The translations under genes and the position numbers were made by a program. Below the pieces are notes generated by a model. That model did not search any database and was not told where the DNA came from. It worked only from the letters and a program-made list of their open reading frames with translations. A DNA stretch of 64,000 bases from Toxorhynchites rutilus septentrionalis (lineage: Eukaryota > Arthropoda > Insecta > Diptera > Culicidae), in assembly GCF_029784135.1 (NCBI RefSeq), contig NC_073745.1, positions 77,371,569-77,435,568 on the forward strand, written 5' to 3'. Below, piece by piece: positions 1 through 11,401 of this stretch. Each line of letters opens with the position of its first letter. The stretch's first letter is position 1.

Positions 1-589
1 TAATCCAGGATGTTACATGTGAAATTTGTGTGAATTCTGCAGTGAGCTGATTCCAACAGGCGGTGCTTATTTATCAGGTTCGAAAGGGTACACCCTCTCA
101 ATTGGAAACCACTTCAGTTCTTTCATTGCAAAACTAGTTCTTTCGTACCGTCCGCGAACGCCCATCTCTACCATGGAGGCTAACGCCCGAATTGTATGCG
201 AACATGTTGTTTGTAGCTCTTCTCCCACAGCGAGCAAAATATTTAAAAAAACAAATTTCATAACATTCTTTATTCGTTAAATTGTTTTGCTAAATAAATT
301 TTCCATATAATGGTATATAGCGGCTTTACTCAACTTGCAGCCCACGGTTGTCTTTGATTTCTATATAGGGGGGTCACTCTACGAAATTAAAAATGAGACA
401 TGAGAGATTTTAAACGTATATTACACAATCAGTTGGCAGAATCCAAAGCTGCGATTTGTCGTGAGTATCAAATGATGGTACTCACACAAAGATAATCCAC
501 AAATTTTGTACTTCGATTATCGTTGGTGACCATACCAAAGCCAGTCAAATAGCGTGAGAAGAGTATTATCACGTATGGAAAAATATGCT

Positions 590-747
590 TCATCGTCACT
601 TTGAGCGCTTTGAGGCATCCCCAAATCATGTCCGATTGAGGTGAAATTTTGCACAGATCTTTTTTTTTGGGCCAATAAACGAAAAATGGACCATGTACAC
701 ATTTTTTGAAATTTGACATAACCATTTTCGCTGTCACCCTGATGACC
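590..747 (+). repeat. Single arm of a foldback MITE
   Basis: The sequence around TTTGAGGCATCCCCAAATC, the phrase GGGCCAATAAACGAAAA and the CACCCT end match the right arm of the foldback element at 9571-10012 (for example 9880-10005). The partner arm is missing or too diverged to see. Confidence 0.6.
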
Positions 748-916
748 ATAGTCAATCGGCAAATCGTATATTGACTCATTTAAACGATCTTATGACTAAA
801 CCGATTATGTTGTTCCTAAAATTTGCTTTGCTGATCAATAACGGAAATTGCACTTTTTAATCAGAAATTTATCAGTTTTACATACTTTAATGAGACAAGA
901 ATGTTATTGTTGATAA

Positions 917-1066
917 TGTTGGGTAACTTATATTGGAAAGCTACGTGCGTCATTCGCTGATGCTGAGCTTAATTTGAAAGATTTTGAAGACGTTCTGAAG
1001 AAGCCTGAGGATGTTTGCGTTGGTATAGACACAGAACAAGCTAAAAAAGGATTGTATGGACCCTAA
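917..1066 (+). pseudogene. Unrecognised coding-like remnant
   Basis: A 49-codon open stretch, free of stops from just after 914 to a TAA at 1064, with mixed charged composition (for example LKDFEDVLKKPEDVCVGIDT). It does not start with ATG and is followed by stops. It reads more like protein than the AT-rich surroundings do, but I do not recognise a family. It may be chance. Confidence 0.2.
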
Positions 1067-1720
1067 AATCGATCGATTGGATATAGAAGTAACTATATTG
1101 AAACAGATTTCAATGAAATCGTGAAATTCGTGAAACAGTTTTCAATGCGACGAAACAAAGTCCGGAAATCGGTTGGCACCTAAAATGATAGACTCTATTT
1201 TGAAAGCGAAGAACTATGTATCGGCTCAAGGAGGAGCTTCATGGATGAAATGGACGAAAATTTCGAAGACAAAGTTCAAAAAAACCATGTATGAACATCA
1301 AATAAATCTCAGGATCATAAGAAATCCTTTTTACGAATCCTTTTGTTGTATTGATACAACTTGTTCAACCAATAAATAAGAGAAATAAAAACAAAATGAA
1401 AATAAACCTATTTTTTCCATTTTTCCCTTAATTTTTCGATACAATTTTTTTCGCAAAAAATGCAGTTATACATATTTTGACGTAGGACTACGTCTTTCAT
1501 TTCTATACCGGGGTGTAAAATCAAAGTTTCGAAAACGAAAGCGTTACGCCGGAGACCGAGATTTTGAGCGTTAATAGCTCCTAAACAACTGAACGAAATG
1601 GTATGATAAACACATCATTCGAAAGATAAAATGTCTACGCGTTCTATACTTGTTACTTTCTGATCCAAAAACTTGTTTCAATAGTCTTAAAATTGCTTTC
1701 AAAACAGGCTATTGAAATCA

Positions 1721-1766
1721 CCAATCGGTATATAAGCGAGCGCCGCTCGCAAATCCACTCAGTTCG
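1721..1766 (+). promoter_or_regulatory. RNA polymerase II core promoter-like block (CCAAT, TATA, Inr)
   Basis: CCAAT at 1721, TATATAAG at 1729-1736 and the arthropod initiator TCAGTT at 1759-1764. If the initiator A at 1761 is +1, the TATA box starts at -32, the normal spacing. It sits inside a repeat copy. The following sequence has only short open frames, so any gene it drove is lost or non-coding. Confidence 0.45.
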
Positions 1767-1949
1767 AATTGAACAGCGATTGGAGCATGTTGTCGCTGTT
1801 GTGGTGAAGCTCTTCGTTTATCATGAAAGCGTGGATGAACGGTGTCACCAAGAACCTGTTTGTGCACCTTAGGCCAGAAGGGAATCCATCAGGAGGAGAG
1901 TGATGCCACAAACGGTTCCCCGGGAAGATCTCGAAGCAGCCGCTACAAC

Positions 1950-1972
1950 ACACACACACACACACACACATA
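1950..1972. repeat. (AC)n microsatellite
   Basis: About eleven AC dinucleotides starting near 1950, inside repeat copy 1, followed by an imperfect TACACGCGCG tail. Confidence 0.9.
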
Positions 1973-2019
1973 CACGCGCGGAATTCTTTCCGTTTGGATG
2001 CCATTCAGCATCGAGAAAG

Positions 2020-2360
2020 ATCCGGAAAATAATCTGCCAGTTCCTCTGGGAATTAAAAAATACATTCGTGTGAAAGAGTTTATTTGAATGTTTTCTATCC
2101 ATGTAACACTGTGACCAAATATGTTTCAATCAAGTGCTATTAACAGATAGTTATCGAGTTAGCATTAACCACTGATGGGCTTCCAGTATCGAGGAAAATG
2201 TGGAAATATCTAATCGTTACTGAAAATAACCTGCCAGTTCCTCTGGGAATTTAAAATTACATTCATGTGAAAGAGTTTATTTGAATGTTTTCTATCCATG
2301 TAACACCGTGATTAAATACATTTGGTTTTGTGATTTTTCAATCAATCGCAATTAACAGGA
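2020..2360. repeat. Direct duplication, about 130 bases
   Basis: Two copies share CCAGTTCCTCTGGGAATT, the segment GTGAAAGAGTTTATTTGAAT and TTTTCTATCCATGTAACAC, at about 2020-2150 and 2223-2360, with a few substitutions. Confidence 0.8.
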
Positions 2361-2583
2361 TAGCTTCTGAAGATTATTCTTCCCCATCAGTAGTAGGATA
2401 TTTCCGTATCCAATATTGGATGCATAAAACCTTGTGCCTCCAACGTAACGCTCTCGTTTTCGAAGTCCCCCAAATATTAATTCATTCAGAATGAATTCAG
2501 ATTCAACTTCAAACAAATGATCTCTAAATCAACGATAGTCCTACGTCACCCTTGCGGTTATACCATAGATATAACCCACTTTC

Positions 2584-3114
2584 TGTTTTTTCAGAAAATT
2601 TTACAGAATTGAATGTGGCAACCCTGGTTCTAGGGATTGTAACCAATCGTTTGGTTACAATGTGAAATTTGGTGGAAAGGTAAACCGTTGGATTATCAAA
2701 AAAAAGTAAAATATTTGTCTATTTTGTCACTTGAGAAATCTACAGTACGTGTCCACACGTGACAAACACGAAGACTTAATTTAATTTTTCAAGTCACAAA
2801 TAAAAAAATAGTATTGGGAGTCTGTGATTAACTGTCGTAGAGAAAACGTTTGAGTCTAGTTTTTTGGAAGGAACCAAATAAAACAGTTAATCGCAGACCC
2901 GCAGGTTGGTGTTTACTTAGTATTAGGAAAATAAAAATTGCTATTTATTTGTTGATTTATTTTTTTATTTATTTATTCCTTATTTATTTATGCATTATAA
3001 GATTATTTGAAATTGCTTGTTTGTTCAGTACATTGCTTATTTATAAATTCATTGATTTATTTATTTGGGCGGAAACAAGTGTTAGGCTTAATTGTCCAGG
3101 TATAGCAAGCTACC
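2584..3114. other. AT-rich low-complexity spacer
   Basis: No gene seen. Bases 2935-3070 are a degenerate TTTA/ATTT-rich tract. The open frame through it is low complexity. Confidence 0.6.
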
Positions 3115-3118
3115 TTAA

Positions 3119-3643
3119 CACTTAGACGGCCATGAGTGCCGTACTGCACTCAAAAATTATTCCGCTGGGGCCATGAGTGCTGCACTGCACACGCGAAGTT
3201 TTCCAAAGTTTAAAACGTGTGCGCTACAATACAAGTTTTACGTTAAAACTAATGTGTTTTCCATTTTCTACTGGCCTCAATATATAGTAGGTCACTTCAA
3301 TATCATAGATAGGCATCACTGCTTGTATTATTCTATCATTTATCACTACCCGAAATGCTTCGAAATGTTTTTATGTCTGGATTGTTTTAATAGAAGACAT
3401 TTTACGAGTTCGAAATAATGATATAAAAAACTTAATTTCGAGAAAAATAAATTGTTTTATAATGATTTTTATAGATATTTTACTCGTTTACCTTGAGTTG
3501 GGGAAGTTTTTACCCTTATATGGCAGATGGGGATGAAATTTTATGCTAGATGGGTTCCTGGCACCATCTAGTATAAGAACCAACCAGAATCAACCTCCAG
3601 GTTTTTAAGAACTTTTTGGCCAAACACCATGGCCGTCAAATCG
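3119..3643. mobile_element. TTAA-flanked MITE (piggyBac-like)
   Basis: Flanked by TTAA at 3115-3118 and 3644-3647. Terminal inverted repeats are CACTTAGACGGCCATGAGTG on the left and, read inward from the right, CGATTTGACGGCCATGGTG. Length 525 bases with no transposase. Exact TTAA target duplication is the signature of piggyBac-type transposition. Confidence 0.7.
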
Positions 3644-3779
3644 TTAAATGTTTAGTTATTAGTTGTGACACCAACCGAAACAAATAGATTTATGTTGTGC
3701 TTGTTTGTCGGAGTGGTTATCGTGTTCTCTGTCGTCGCAGCAAAATTGGGATAGGTGAGCGAATTGGAAACGGCCTTAA

Positions 3780-5782
3780 CCCTTTACCGGGTACTGGCAA
3801 CTATGTAACAAAAAAAATTCTTTTCGCTGCACTTGGAATATAATTTCAATATTTTACTTAGTCAGAACCTTTTAAAGGTATCTGGCAATACTCCAATTTT
3901 TTTTGGGCCGCTGAAAATGTACGATATTAATTTGGGAGTCATTTTTATGTAACAAAACCACGATTTAAGAGCACGGGCAGAACATTTTGTTCAAATTCGT
4001 TGAAAATGCAACAAGTTGAAAAGTTTTTCACTATAAACGTACTATTTAGGATCTACTGTGTAAGATCATGCAATTTTTTCAATGAAATAAATGGTGTATT
4101 TGATAAAAAAAAATTTTTTTTCTTGAAAACTCTATATAAAAATAACAGGTTTTTTTGCTGCACTAGAAATATTGTTTTGACTTTTGCATAACCAAAGGCG
4201 TAATAAAGTAAATTTACAAGGCAGTGTTATTGGGGTTAACGGGCAATGGCAACTATTTTTTTAACTGTTTCAATAATAAAAATTTTTCAAAGGTAAATAT
4301 GTGTTATTCCTAGTTTCCACGGTCCGTTAAAGAGTTAAACCCCTTCCCGTATTATAAAACCATTCAAGGAGCCGTGGAAACTAGGCAACGAATCGACTCC
4401 AACTTCCGAGAACATAATCCTTACATGAGGAATAAAACATATTTACATGTGAAAAAAAATGAACTATTGAAATAGTTGAAAAAATTGGTGGCAAAAACAT
4501 TTCACTTTTTTGCGCCTTTAGTTATGCAAAAATCAATACAATATTTCTAGTGCAGTGATACCGACTATTTCAACGATTTACGATATTTCTAGTGTAACGA
4601 AAAAACTTGTTTTTTTATATAGAGTTCCAAAGGAAAAAATTAAAATTTCAATTTTTCATCAAATACACCATTTGACGAATTTCATCCCAACTCGTCTCAG
4701 GAGTTGGCAGCACTATCTCAGATAGTAGTGAAACGTTGTGAGTGTAAAGACATGGGATATTTAAGCAACTTTGCATACTTCAAATATTCGAAAAAGAATT
4801 AGACTACTTTTTGGAAAAAGCCCAATTTTTTTTCTTAATTTTTTACAAAAATTTATAATTTAAAAACTATGATACCTACAAAATTCTTGTCGAAGGATGA
4901 AATGTAGAAAATTGTTTAAATTTTCACAAAAAAACCCCAAAAATTTTTTGGAAAAAAATTTCACTAACAAAAAAGTTATTTTAAAAATTAAAATGCATTT
5001 TTCTCAAAAACGTATTTTTTTGTAATTCCCAAAAATATATATATATATATATGAATAGCCCTTACAATTTCCAACAAGTCGTCCATACATCGGAAGATTG
5101 GCACTTTTACATGGAAAAAGTTTTTCGAACAACAACTTTTTCATGTTTTCTTTGGAAAAAATACAACTTATTCTAATCTTGTTTGAAGTCAAGATAGCGA
5201 TATACTGTATTCGACAAAGTTTAGGATCTTGTTAGAATATAAACTTTTGTCGAAGACATCAACTTTCTATCTGTTATAGTTTTTGGGAAATAAGTCATTA
5301 AAGAAGACTCCTGCAAAAAATAATGTTTTGCTCGAAACATTTTTGTGTGTAAATTCTCACGTTTAACATGTTCTTGACATATTTCTAAATAGAGAAAAGA
5401 TAGCAGTGCATGTAAATTGAGATGGTGCTGCCAACGGCCAGTCGAGTTGGCATGAAATTCGTCATTTATTTAAATGAGAAAACTACATGTCCTTACTCAG
5501 TAGATCCTAAATAGTACGTTTACAGTGAAAAACTATTCAACTTGTTGCATTTTCAACGAATTTAAACAGAATTTTCTGCCGGCGCTCTAAAATCGTGGTT
5601 TTGATACATAAAAATGACTTCCAAATTAATATCGTACATTTTCAGCAGCCCAAATAAATTGGAGTATTGCCAGATATCTTTAGTAGATTTTGGCTAAGTA
5701 AAATATTGAAATAATATTCCAAGTGCAGCGAATAGAATATTTTTGGTTGGTAACAATACAGTTGCCAGTACCCGTTAAAGGG
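3780..5782. mobile_element. Long foldback element flanked by TTAA
   Basis: Flanked by TTAA at 3776-3779 and 5783-5786. The left end CCCTTTACCGGGTACTGGC pairs with the right end GCCAGTACCCGTTAAAGGG. Arms 3780-4066 and 5496-5782 are inverted copies. An inner inverted pair, 4068-4340 against about 4345-4680, is centred on CCTAGTTTCCACGG / CCGTGGAAACTAGG. No transposase frame is visible. The TTAA ends suggest a piggyBac-mobilised MITE that has grown by nested foldbacks. Confidence 0.65.
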
Positions 5783-5786
5783 TTAA

Positions 5787-5887
5787 TACGTCACACATCA
5801 AGTGATTTCACAACTCCGCCGAGCGTCCTAGCGCCCTATGTTATGCAAGTACACCACGAGTGAGACTTGATGTTGTACGGGAAAGGG
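5787..5887. repeat. Fragment related to a TTAA MITE
   Basis: Ends CCACGAGTGAGACTTGATG ... ACGGGAAAGGG followed by TTAA (5888-5891). This resembles the right end of the TTAA MITE at 22520-22753 (CCACGAGTGAGGTTCGACG ... GTGAAGGGG, TTAA). Its left end does not form a matching inverted repeat, so it is a partial copy, or the true partner is the end at 3780. Confidence 0.45.
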
Positions 5888-5892
5888 TTAAT

Positions 5893-6637
5893 GAAAATTT
5901 ACCAAGAAAGTTGAATAGGTTCGAATAATTTTAAGAAATGGAAGAAAACGAGCAATCGAAACAAGAAAGGAAAATATTGAAGGAAAGATAGAAAGTCGAG
6001 ACAAATGAAACACAAAGTTCTGCATTATTCGAGAACTAATCAAGCACACGAAACCAAATTTGGCATGTGGACGTTTAAGGGGGCAACAAACGTTTCTATG
6101 GTGAATAGACACTCCTCACCCCCTCTCTAAGGGGAGGCTGCCATACAAATGAAACACAAATTTCTACACCAAGCAAAATGGAACCAAATCTGGCATACGG
6201 ATGTTTTAGAGAGCAATACATGTTTCTATGGTGGTTCGACACATCTACCTGCTCTCTAATGTCACACAAATGAAACACAAACTTCTGTATAACTCGAGAA
6301 CTAATCAAGCATATGGAGCCAAATTTGGGATTTGAGGGTTTTTGGGTACGAGAAATGTTTCTAGGATGGTATGACACTTCTCCTTCCTCTGGAATGGAGA
6401 GGGGTCCCGTAAAAATAATGTACATATTTCAACCAAACATATTCCAACCGAACATGACAATTGAAATTTTCGGAAAACTCCAAAGGAAAATGGGAAAATT
6501 TGAGAAAATTCAGAAAAGTCAATCAGTGAACAGTTCTGCGGTAAGACCCATGAACGTGCACTTAGTAAGAAAACGTGAATGTGATAACGAAAAATAAATT
6601 TCGAGCGGGACGGCGGGACGAAGTTAGCCGGGTCAGC
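5893..6637 (-). repeat. Dispersed repeat family R1 (starts AGCTGACCCGGC...), copy a
   Basis: On the minus strand it begins AGCTGACCCGGCTAACTTCG at about 6637. The same start is at 38265 on the plus strand. Its low-coordinate half contains three degenerate tandem units of about 140 bases (5990-6125, 6140-6255, 6265-6415), each with ATGAAACACAAA and GAACTAATCAAGC. No protein is encoded; the longer minus-strand frames here are low-information shadows. Confidence 0.65.
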
Positions 6638-6639
6638 TT

Positions 6640-9570
6640 GTAATGAATAGAAATATATCTGTACACAAAATAGATTTTTAAGCATATTTAATGTGTGGCC
6701 ATCCAAACTGCGGGGTTCTTTGTTCAGTTAGGTTTTCCGTAGCAAATGTTGTTTTCTGCCAATCCATAGAAAATGAATGTGTAACGTGCTTTTCCACCAT
6801 TTAGTCTGCTATTTTGTGTTGTGTTCCACGTCGCTAGTTTGTGTAAGAAGTTCCCGCTGAAATGATTTCCAGTACATCAGATTCATTTACCTTTGTTTTT
6901 ACATAAAAAAAACACCGTTATAATTGTGTAAATTGGCATCAATTCATGAAATCCCGAAGGTCATGGCATGGTTTAATAAATAGGGGCTTCAGATTCTGGG
7001 CTGGTCAGCTTGTTCACCAGATCAAAACCATATCAAGAACTAATGAGGAGTGATCATACGAATAATAAATGCAGTTTACAAGCAGTATGAGTGATTTGGA
7101 GGGCTTAACACCTTAGTCGAAACCACCCCGAGTGGGTTATTTGAACTGATTGAGAACTAGAGATGACCTGCGAATAAGAAACTTATTGTTATTCATGTGA
7201 AATTGACGTTAATTTTGTAAAGAAGTGAGAGTTTTTCCATAGTTATGAAACACTTATATTTTAGTTTTTTGAATGTTTCGCTCCTGGACACAACAATACA
7301 GTTCGAATGTCCAATCTTATAAATGAAGATAGTTATTATATCCTATACTATATACTTCAATTCAACCGACTTCTTACATATCTCTGGAAACTCCGGATAA
7401 TGTAGTAATTCTACAGTTGTGAAACGCAGTGTGGTATAACATATATTACAATAACGTAATTTTGCGTAATATGGATTTGAAATCCTTTAATTTTTCGTTA
7501 CATTCTTCATAATGTGACCCCCTATACAGAATTCCAAGACGTAATCCTTAGTCAAAAACATGTACCCACTTCTTGTTCTCTCACACTCACTGCACACTAT
7601 CGATGACTTCAAAAAACTGCGGAAAACTGCCAGAACAGATCGCTAGCGAACGAATGTTTCCACATCAATCGACGAAAGTTTTCCCATCAAACGTCCACCC
7701 CATCCACCCATCTGAACACCTATCAATGTTGGTTTGCCGAAGTCCCCTCAACCACCACAGCATAATATGGACACAATGGTTATCGCTACTCCAGCAACAA
7801 TGGGTTCGCAAACAATTTCAGTCTGTAACATCCTGACTTACATTTTCCGTTGTTTTAGCTTTTCACTGCTGCTGCGGATAGTGGAGGAGGTGGTGTAGGT
7901 GTCAAAAGTGCAGGAGCGCGATAATAAAAAATAAGAAAAATGAATTTCTCCTGAGAAGAAGAGAATAACATGTACTTACGGAACAAGGAAGGAAATTTTA
8001 CTGCACCCAACCGAGCGCAGCTCGGTCTCTGGTCAGGACATCGCATTGCAAACTTGGTGCGCATAAAGCTCTTTGAAGGAGACCGTAATTTATTGTAGTT
8101 CTGGTTGAATATTTTCTTGCCACTGCTGCTGCTGCTGATGGTGTTATAACTGTTTCCATGAGCATATACACATTCCTTCGGTGGCGGGAAATGTTTGCAA
8201 TATGCTAAACGAAATCTTGTTGTACACGGCGAGTATACTAAACGGGACACAAATTAGACTGCTGCTGAGTTCGGTTTGATGTATGAGAAATCGATGTAAA
8301 TTCTGCACGTGCAGCCATTCGGAAAGTATGGTAACACGTCCGTCTTTATTCGCGAATGTGGGTGCAAGTTGTGAGAAAAGTTCAATCTTTCCCCACAAAA
8401 AACATCTGAATGGCTCCAATCAGTAGTTTTCAAAGGCGGAATTGTTCGGTTCCATCGACGAAGATCCCCAGGAAAATGCAATATGTGACGGAATGACAAG
8501 ATAAATATGTATGCATACATGTCACCACAGAGATCGACTGCCGGGATGGCCATAGATGCTGGCTCGCATGGATAGAAGCGCTTACCCAAACAGGAAAATC
8601 TCCGTTTTTCATCACATCGGCACCGGTCCTGTTGGGTCGAGAAGGAGTGGGCGGGGAATTGTGAAACGAATAACAATGCTACTATGGAAGACGGTTGACG
8701 TTATTTCGACAACAAACCCACGATCGGAGGCTAGTGTGGGTGGGATGAATTCCGCCTGCATCGCTATTTACATATGCCACCATCATTTTCCAGGGGTGGT
8801 AAAATAAGACATTTTATACAATGAAAAAGGCAAACGCAAACGAGAGCAAATATTCCTAACCAGCACAAGCCCAACTAGAAGAGATTACGGCTGCGGTGAT
8901 GCTAATGTCGAAAAGAAAACGCTGGTTTTGTTCATGTTTTTGGCAGCTGTACTTGGAAATTGTTTTACGTTGTATCGGGGGAATCGTTCGGAATAAAAAG
9001 GTAGTTTTTCGTTTTTGTGCACTTCACCAATATGGAAGTCTCAACCACAACATACATCGCAGATGGGTGGGTTGCGGGCAGCAGCCTCGGTGCCTTCTTC
9101 TTCCAAGAAGAAGGAAATGGCAAAGAGTCCTTTTAATTGGGCGTACTTCCCAGGCACAAGCCGTAACCATAATAAAACAAGAAGTTGGGTATGTTGTGGT
9201 TAGACTGGTGAAATTTGATGATGGCTCTTATGCTGTACAACTTTATGTCATTTTATTTCCCACTTTCTTTCTATGGATCATTCGAAAGCTTCTGGTGGCG
9301 GAATTTCTATGTCATTAAACGGATTGTGCTATTAGATACACTTGTTTGGTTCACAGTTTTATAACAAAATTGTTTTCTCTCTCGAATGGTTTGTTCCCAG
9401 TCGAAATGGTTCAATACGATTATGTATTATGTATATTATGTATGTTTCCTTAAATACTTGCAGTGACACGCAACGAAATAAATCCACCTGAACCATCAAT
9501 ATATCATGAGACTTTAATGAACAATGTTTGTGAAACGAGGGTATGTTTTTGAATTATAATACTTAATAAG
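6640..9570. other. Mostly single-copy sequence, no gene recognised
   Basis: I see no transposon termini and no recognisable protein. Bases 7560-9330 are less AT-rich and contain overlapping open frames of up to 140 codons on both strands (for example 8254-8676 minus and 8896-9318 plus). None shows a known domain, and overlap on both strands suggests chance in lower-AT DNA. It could be receptor intron. Confidence 0.4.
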
Positions 9571-10012
9571 GTATATACTAGGGTGGCAGATAAAATGGCC
9601 ATGTCAAATTTAAAAAACCGACCATGTAAATTTTGTTTATTGACCCAAAAAAATGACCTGTGCAAAATTTCAGCCCAATCGGGCATGATTTAGGAGTGCC
9701 TCAAAACGCTCAAAGTTTAGATTTTTGACCCTCGAAAATCTCTCAAGGGGGGGGGGGGATTGTATACATAAAATTAGGAAACCCGAAAAAATGTTTTCAA
9801 TGCCAAATGACTTAAAAATGCACAAAACCCCCTTGTAAGATTTTCAAGGATAAAAAAAATCAAAACTTTGAGGCACCCCTAAATCATGTCCGATTGAGCT
9901 AAAACATTACACAGATAATTTTTTGGGGCCAATAAACAAAATTTACATGGTCGGTTTTTTAAATTCGATGATGAAATTTTTTGCACACATCCATTGCCAC
10001 CCTAGTATATAC
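9571..10012. mobile_element. Foldback MITE
   Basis: Perfect outer inverted repeat GTATATACTAGGGTGGCA / TGCCACCCTAGTATATAC at the two ends, with arms of about 150 bases that stay recognisable (the GGGCCAATAAACAAAA phrase on one side and its inverse on the other). There is a G run near 9747. No coding capacity. Confidence 0.75.
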
Positions 10013-10069
10013 GAGGGCAGTCCAATAAATACTTAGCCTATATTAAAAAAAAAATGGAAAAGTGGTGGT

Positions 10070-10177
10070 TTATTTCTCAATATAGTCTCCTTTTAGCTCG
10101 ATACACTTGACCCAGCGATGCTCCAACTCCTTTAATCCATCTGAAAAATACGTTTTCTCGAGGTCTGCAAAGTAGGC
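10070..10177 (-). pseudogene. mariner transposase C-terminal fragment
   Basis: The minus strand reads 35 residues then TAA: it starts AYFADLEKTYFSDGLK and ends RWVKCIELKGDYIEK. This matches the conserved C-terminal end of mariner-family transposases (cut-and-paste DNA transposition). The catalytic domain is absent. The element's terminal region follows to about 10013, where the foldback MITE begins, so the MITE replaces or abuts the mariner end. It was too short to stand out as an open frame. Confidence 0.8.
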
Positions 10178-10214
10178 CAAGAATCAAACTCCGGAAACTA
10201 TTCATAAAAAAAAA

Positions 10215-10647
10215 TCAAATTTCGGACAGATTGAATTCAAATTTCGGACACTTTATTTTGTAATTTTTTTGAACGAAAATTACATTACACTTCATTATCT
10301 TTTATAGTCAACTGCGAAACACTTACCAAGCAATCAGTAACCTGATAACGATGATGAGAACTGATGAAACACGAGAGAAATTTAAATATTGATGAAGGGC
10401 CAAATTCTACATGCTCACACTAAGCAAACGTCAGACACAAACGATAATGAGTAGTGTTGTCAGATTTTTGCCGATTATGTTATAATTCGAATGTAGTGTC
10501 ATATGATCATATGAAATGATAGTGAAACCAAGGGATTACTCTAAAGAAACAATTGTGATATTAATTTTATAGTTATATCATCAGTGCATTAAGCATTTCA
10601 AAATATTAGAACAAAGTGTCCGAAATATGACGTTGTCCGAAATATGA
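10215..10647. mobile_element. MITE with doubled TTTCGGAC termini
   Basis: The left end has two copies of CAAATTTCGGACA followed by CTTT. The right end has the inverse, also doubled (AAAGTGTCCGAAATATGA). About 430 bases, no open frame. Confidence 0.6.
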
Positions 10648-10649
10648 TT

Positions 10650-10985
10650 CGGAGCGGTAGATAGCGGTAGCGGTAGGTAGAATGCGTTACTCCGCCTGAG
10701 AATCCATTTCCACCTTCAAACAAAGATCGATTTCGTTAGCGCAAACATCGAATGGACTAACAACGCTTATCATGATGTAATTTTCGAACATATGGGTATT
10801 CAATTTACCGAATTTTCCGAACTTCCTTCAGAGTTTTCCGAAAATTTTCCGATTTTTCTATCCGCTATATTGATCTATGAGCCAAAACAAATACATCAAA
10901 ATAAAGATGACTCAAATCGGACCATTCCTTCTTCGGGTTTTGCGCTTAGCAACACATTTGATCATCCATTTTTATTTATATAGAT
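10650..10985 (-). repeat. Dispersed repeat family R1, copy b (partial)
   Basis: Shares with 38560-38834 the inverse-matching or direct phrases ATCGGACAATTCCTTCCTCG, AAACAAAGATCGATTTCG and the run of TTTTCCGA motifs, so it is a rearranged piece of the same family. No gene. Confidence 0.5.
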
Positions 10986-11401
10986 AACCGTTATTATATA
11001 ACCGTTTAATATCTTGGACAATAATTATGTAAGCTACAGTGTTCTTCGAAAAAACGGAGATTGTAGCGTTGTGTAGATGCAGGAAATGATCATATTCTTT
11101 TCCACTTTACCACCAGTACCCCTACATCAGGGTTTCCCATAGGGGTCGATTTCGGTTTCTCCGGGGTCGACAGAAACGAAAATTGACTTTGGGGGTCGAC
11201 GGGATCTGAATGTTCTTATTTCAAATATTTAAGTTACGTGAACCATCCTGTTATAACAATGACCAGGGTTGCCACATTTGATCCTGTAAAATTTTCTGAA
11301 AAAAAATCTGTGTATCTGTATTTTCAGCAAAAAAAAATGTATCAAAAAACTAACGGGAAAAATGGAAAGAAAGCTTTATTTTCATTTCGAATTTATTGTT
11401 C

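Larger units (their letters stand above)
1..1475. other. Decayed repeat sequence, no clear gene
   Basis: No convincing gene. Bases 590-747 match one arm of the foldback MITE at 9571-10012, including a CACCCT-type end, so this is a partial copy. A short coding-like stretch lies at 917-1066. The open frame at 26-280 has no recognisable domain. Confidence 0.4.
1476..2583 (-). mobile_element. Hairpin-ended non-autonomous repeat, copy 1 (Helentron/HINE-like guess)
   Basis: One end (1480-1495) is the near-perfect hairpin GACGTAGGACTACGTC preceded by TTTT. The other end holds TAGTCCTACGTC close to GCGGTTATACC and ATATAACCCAC. The same two termini occur at 62075-63388 in the opposite orientation. 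A terminal hairpin, sub-terminal inverted repeats and internal minisatellites recall non-autonomous Helentron (INE-like) elements; that class call is inference. Internally there is a promoter-like block at 1721-1765, a CA repeat near 1950-1972 and a duplicated segment (about 2020-2150 and 2223-2360). Confidence 0.5.

Noticed and set aside
5888..6706. Overlapping minus-strand frames as a gene
   Set aside because: They run through tandem units of a dispersed non-coding repeat found in several places in the window.
8254..8676. 140-codon minus frame as a possible downstream receptor exon
   Set aside because: No TM6/TM7 motif, no hydrophobic segments of the right length and no good splice sites flanking it.
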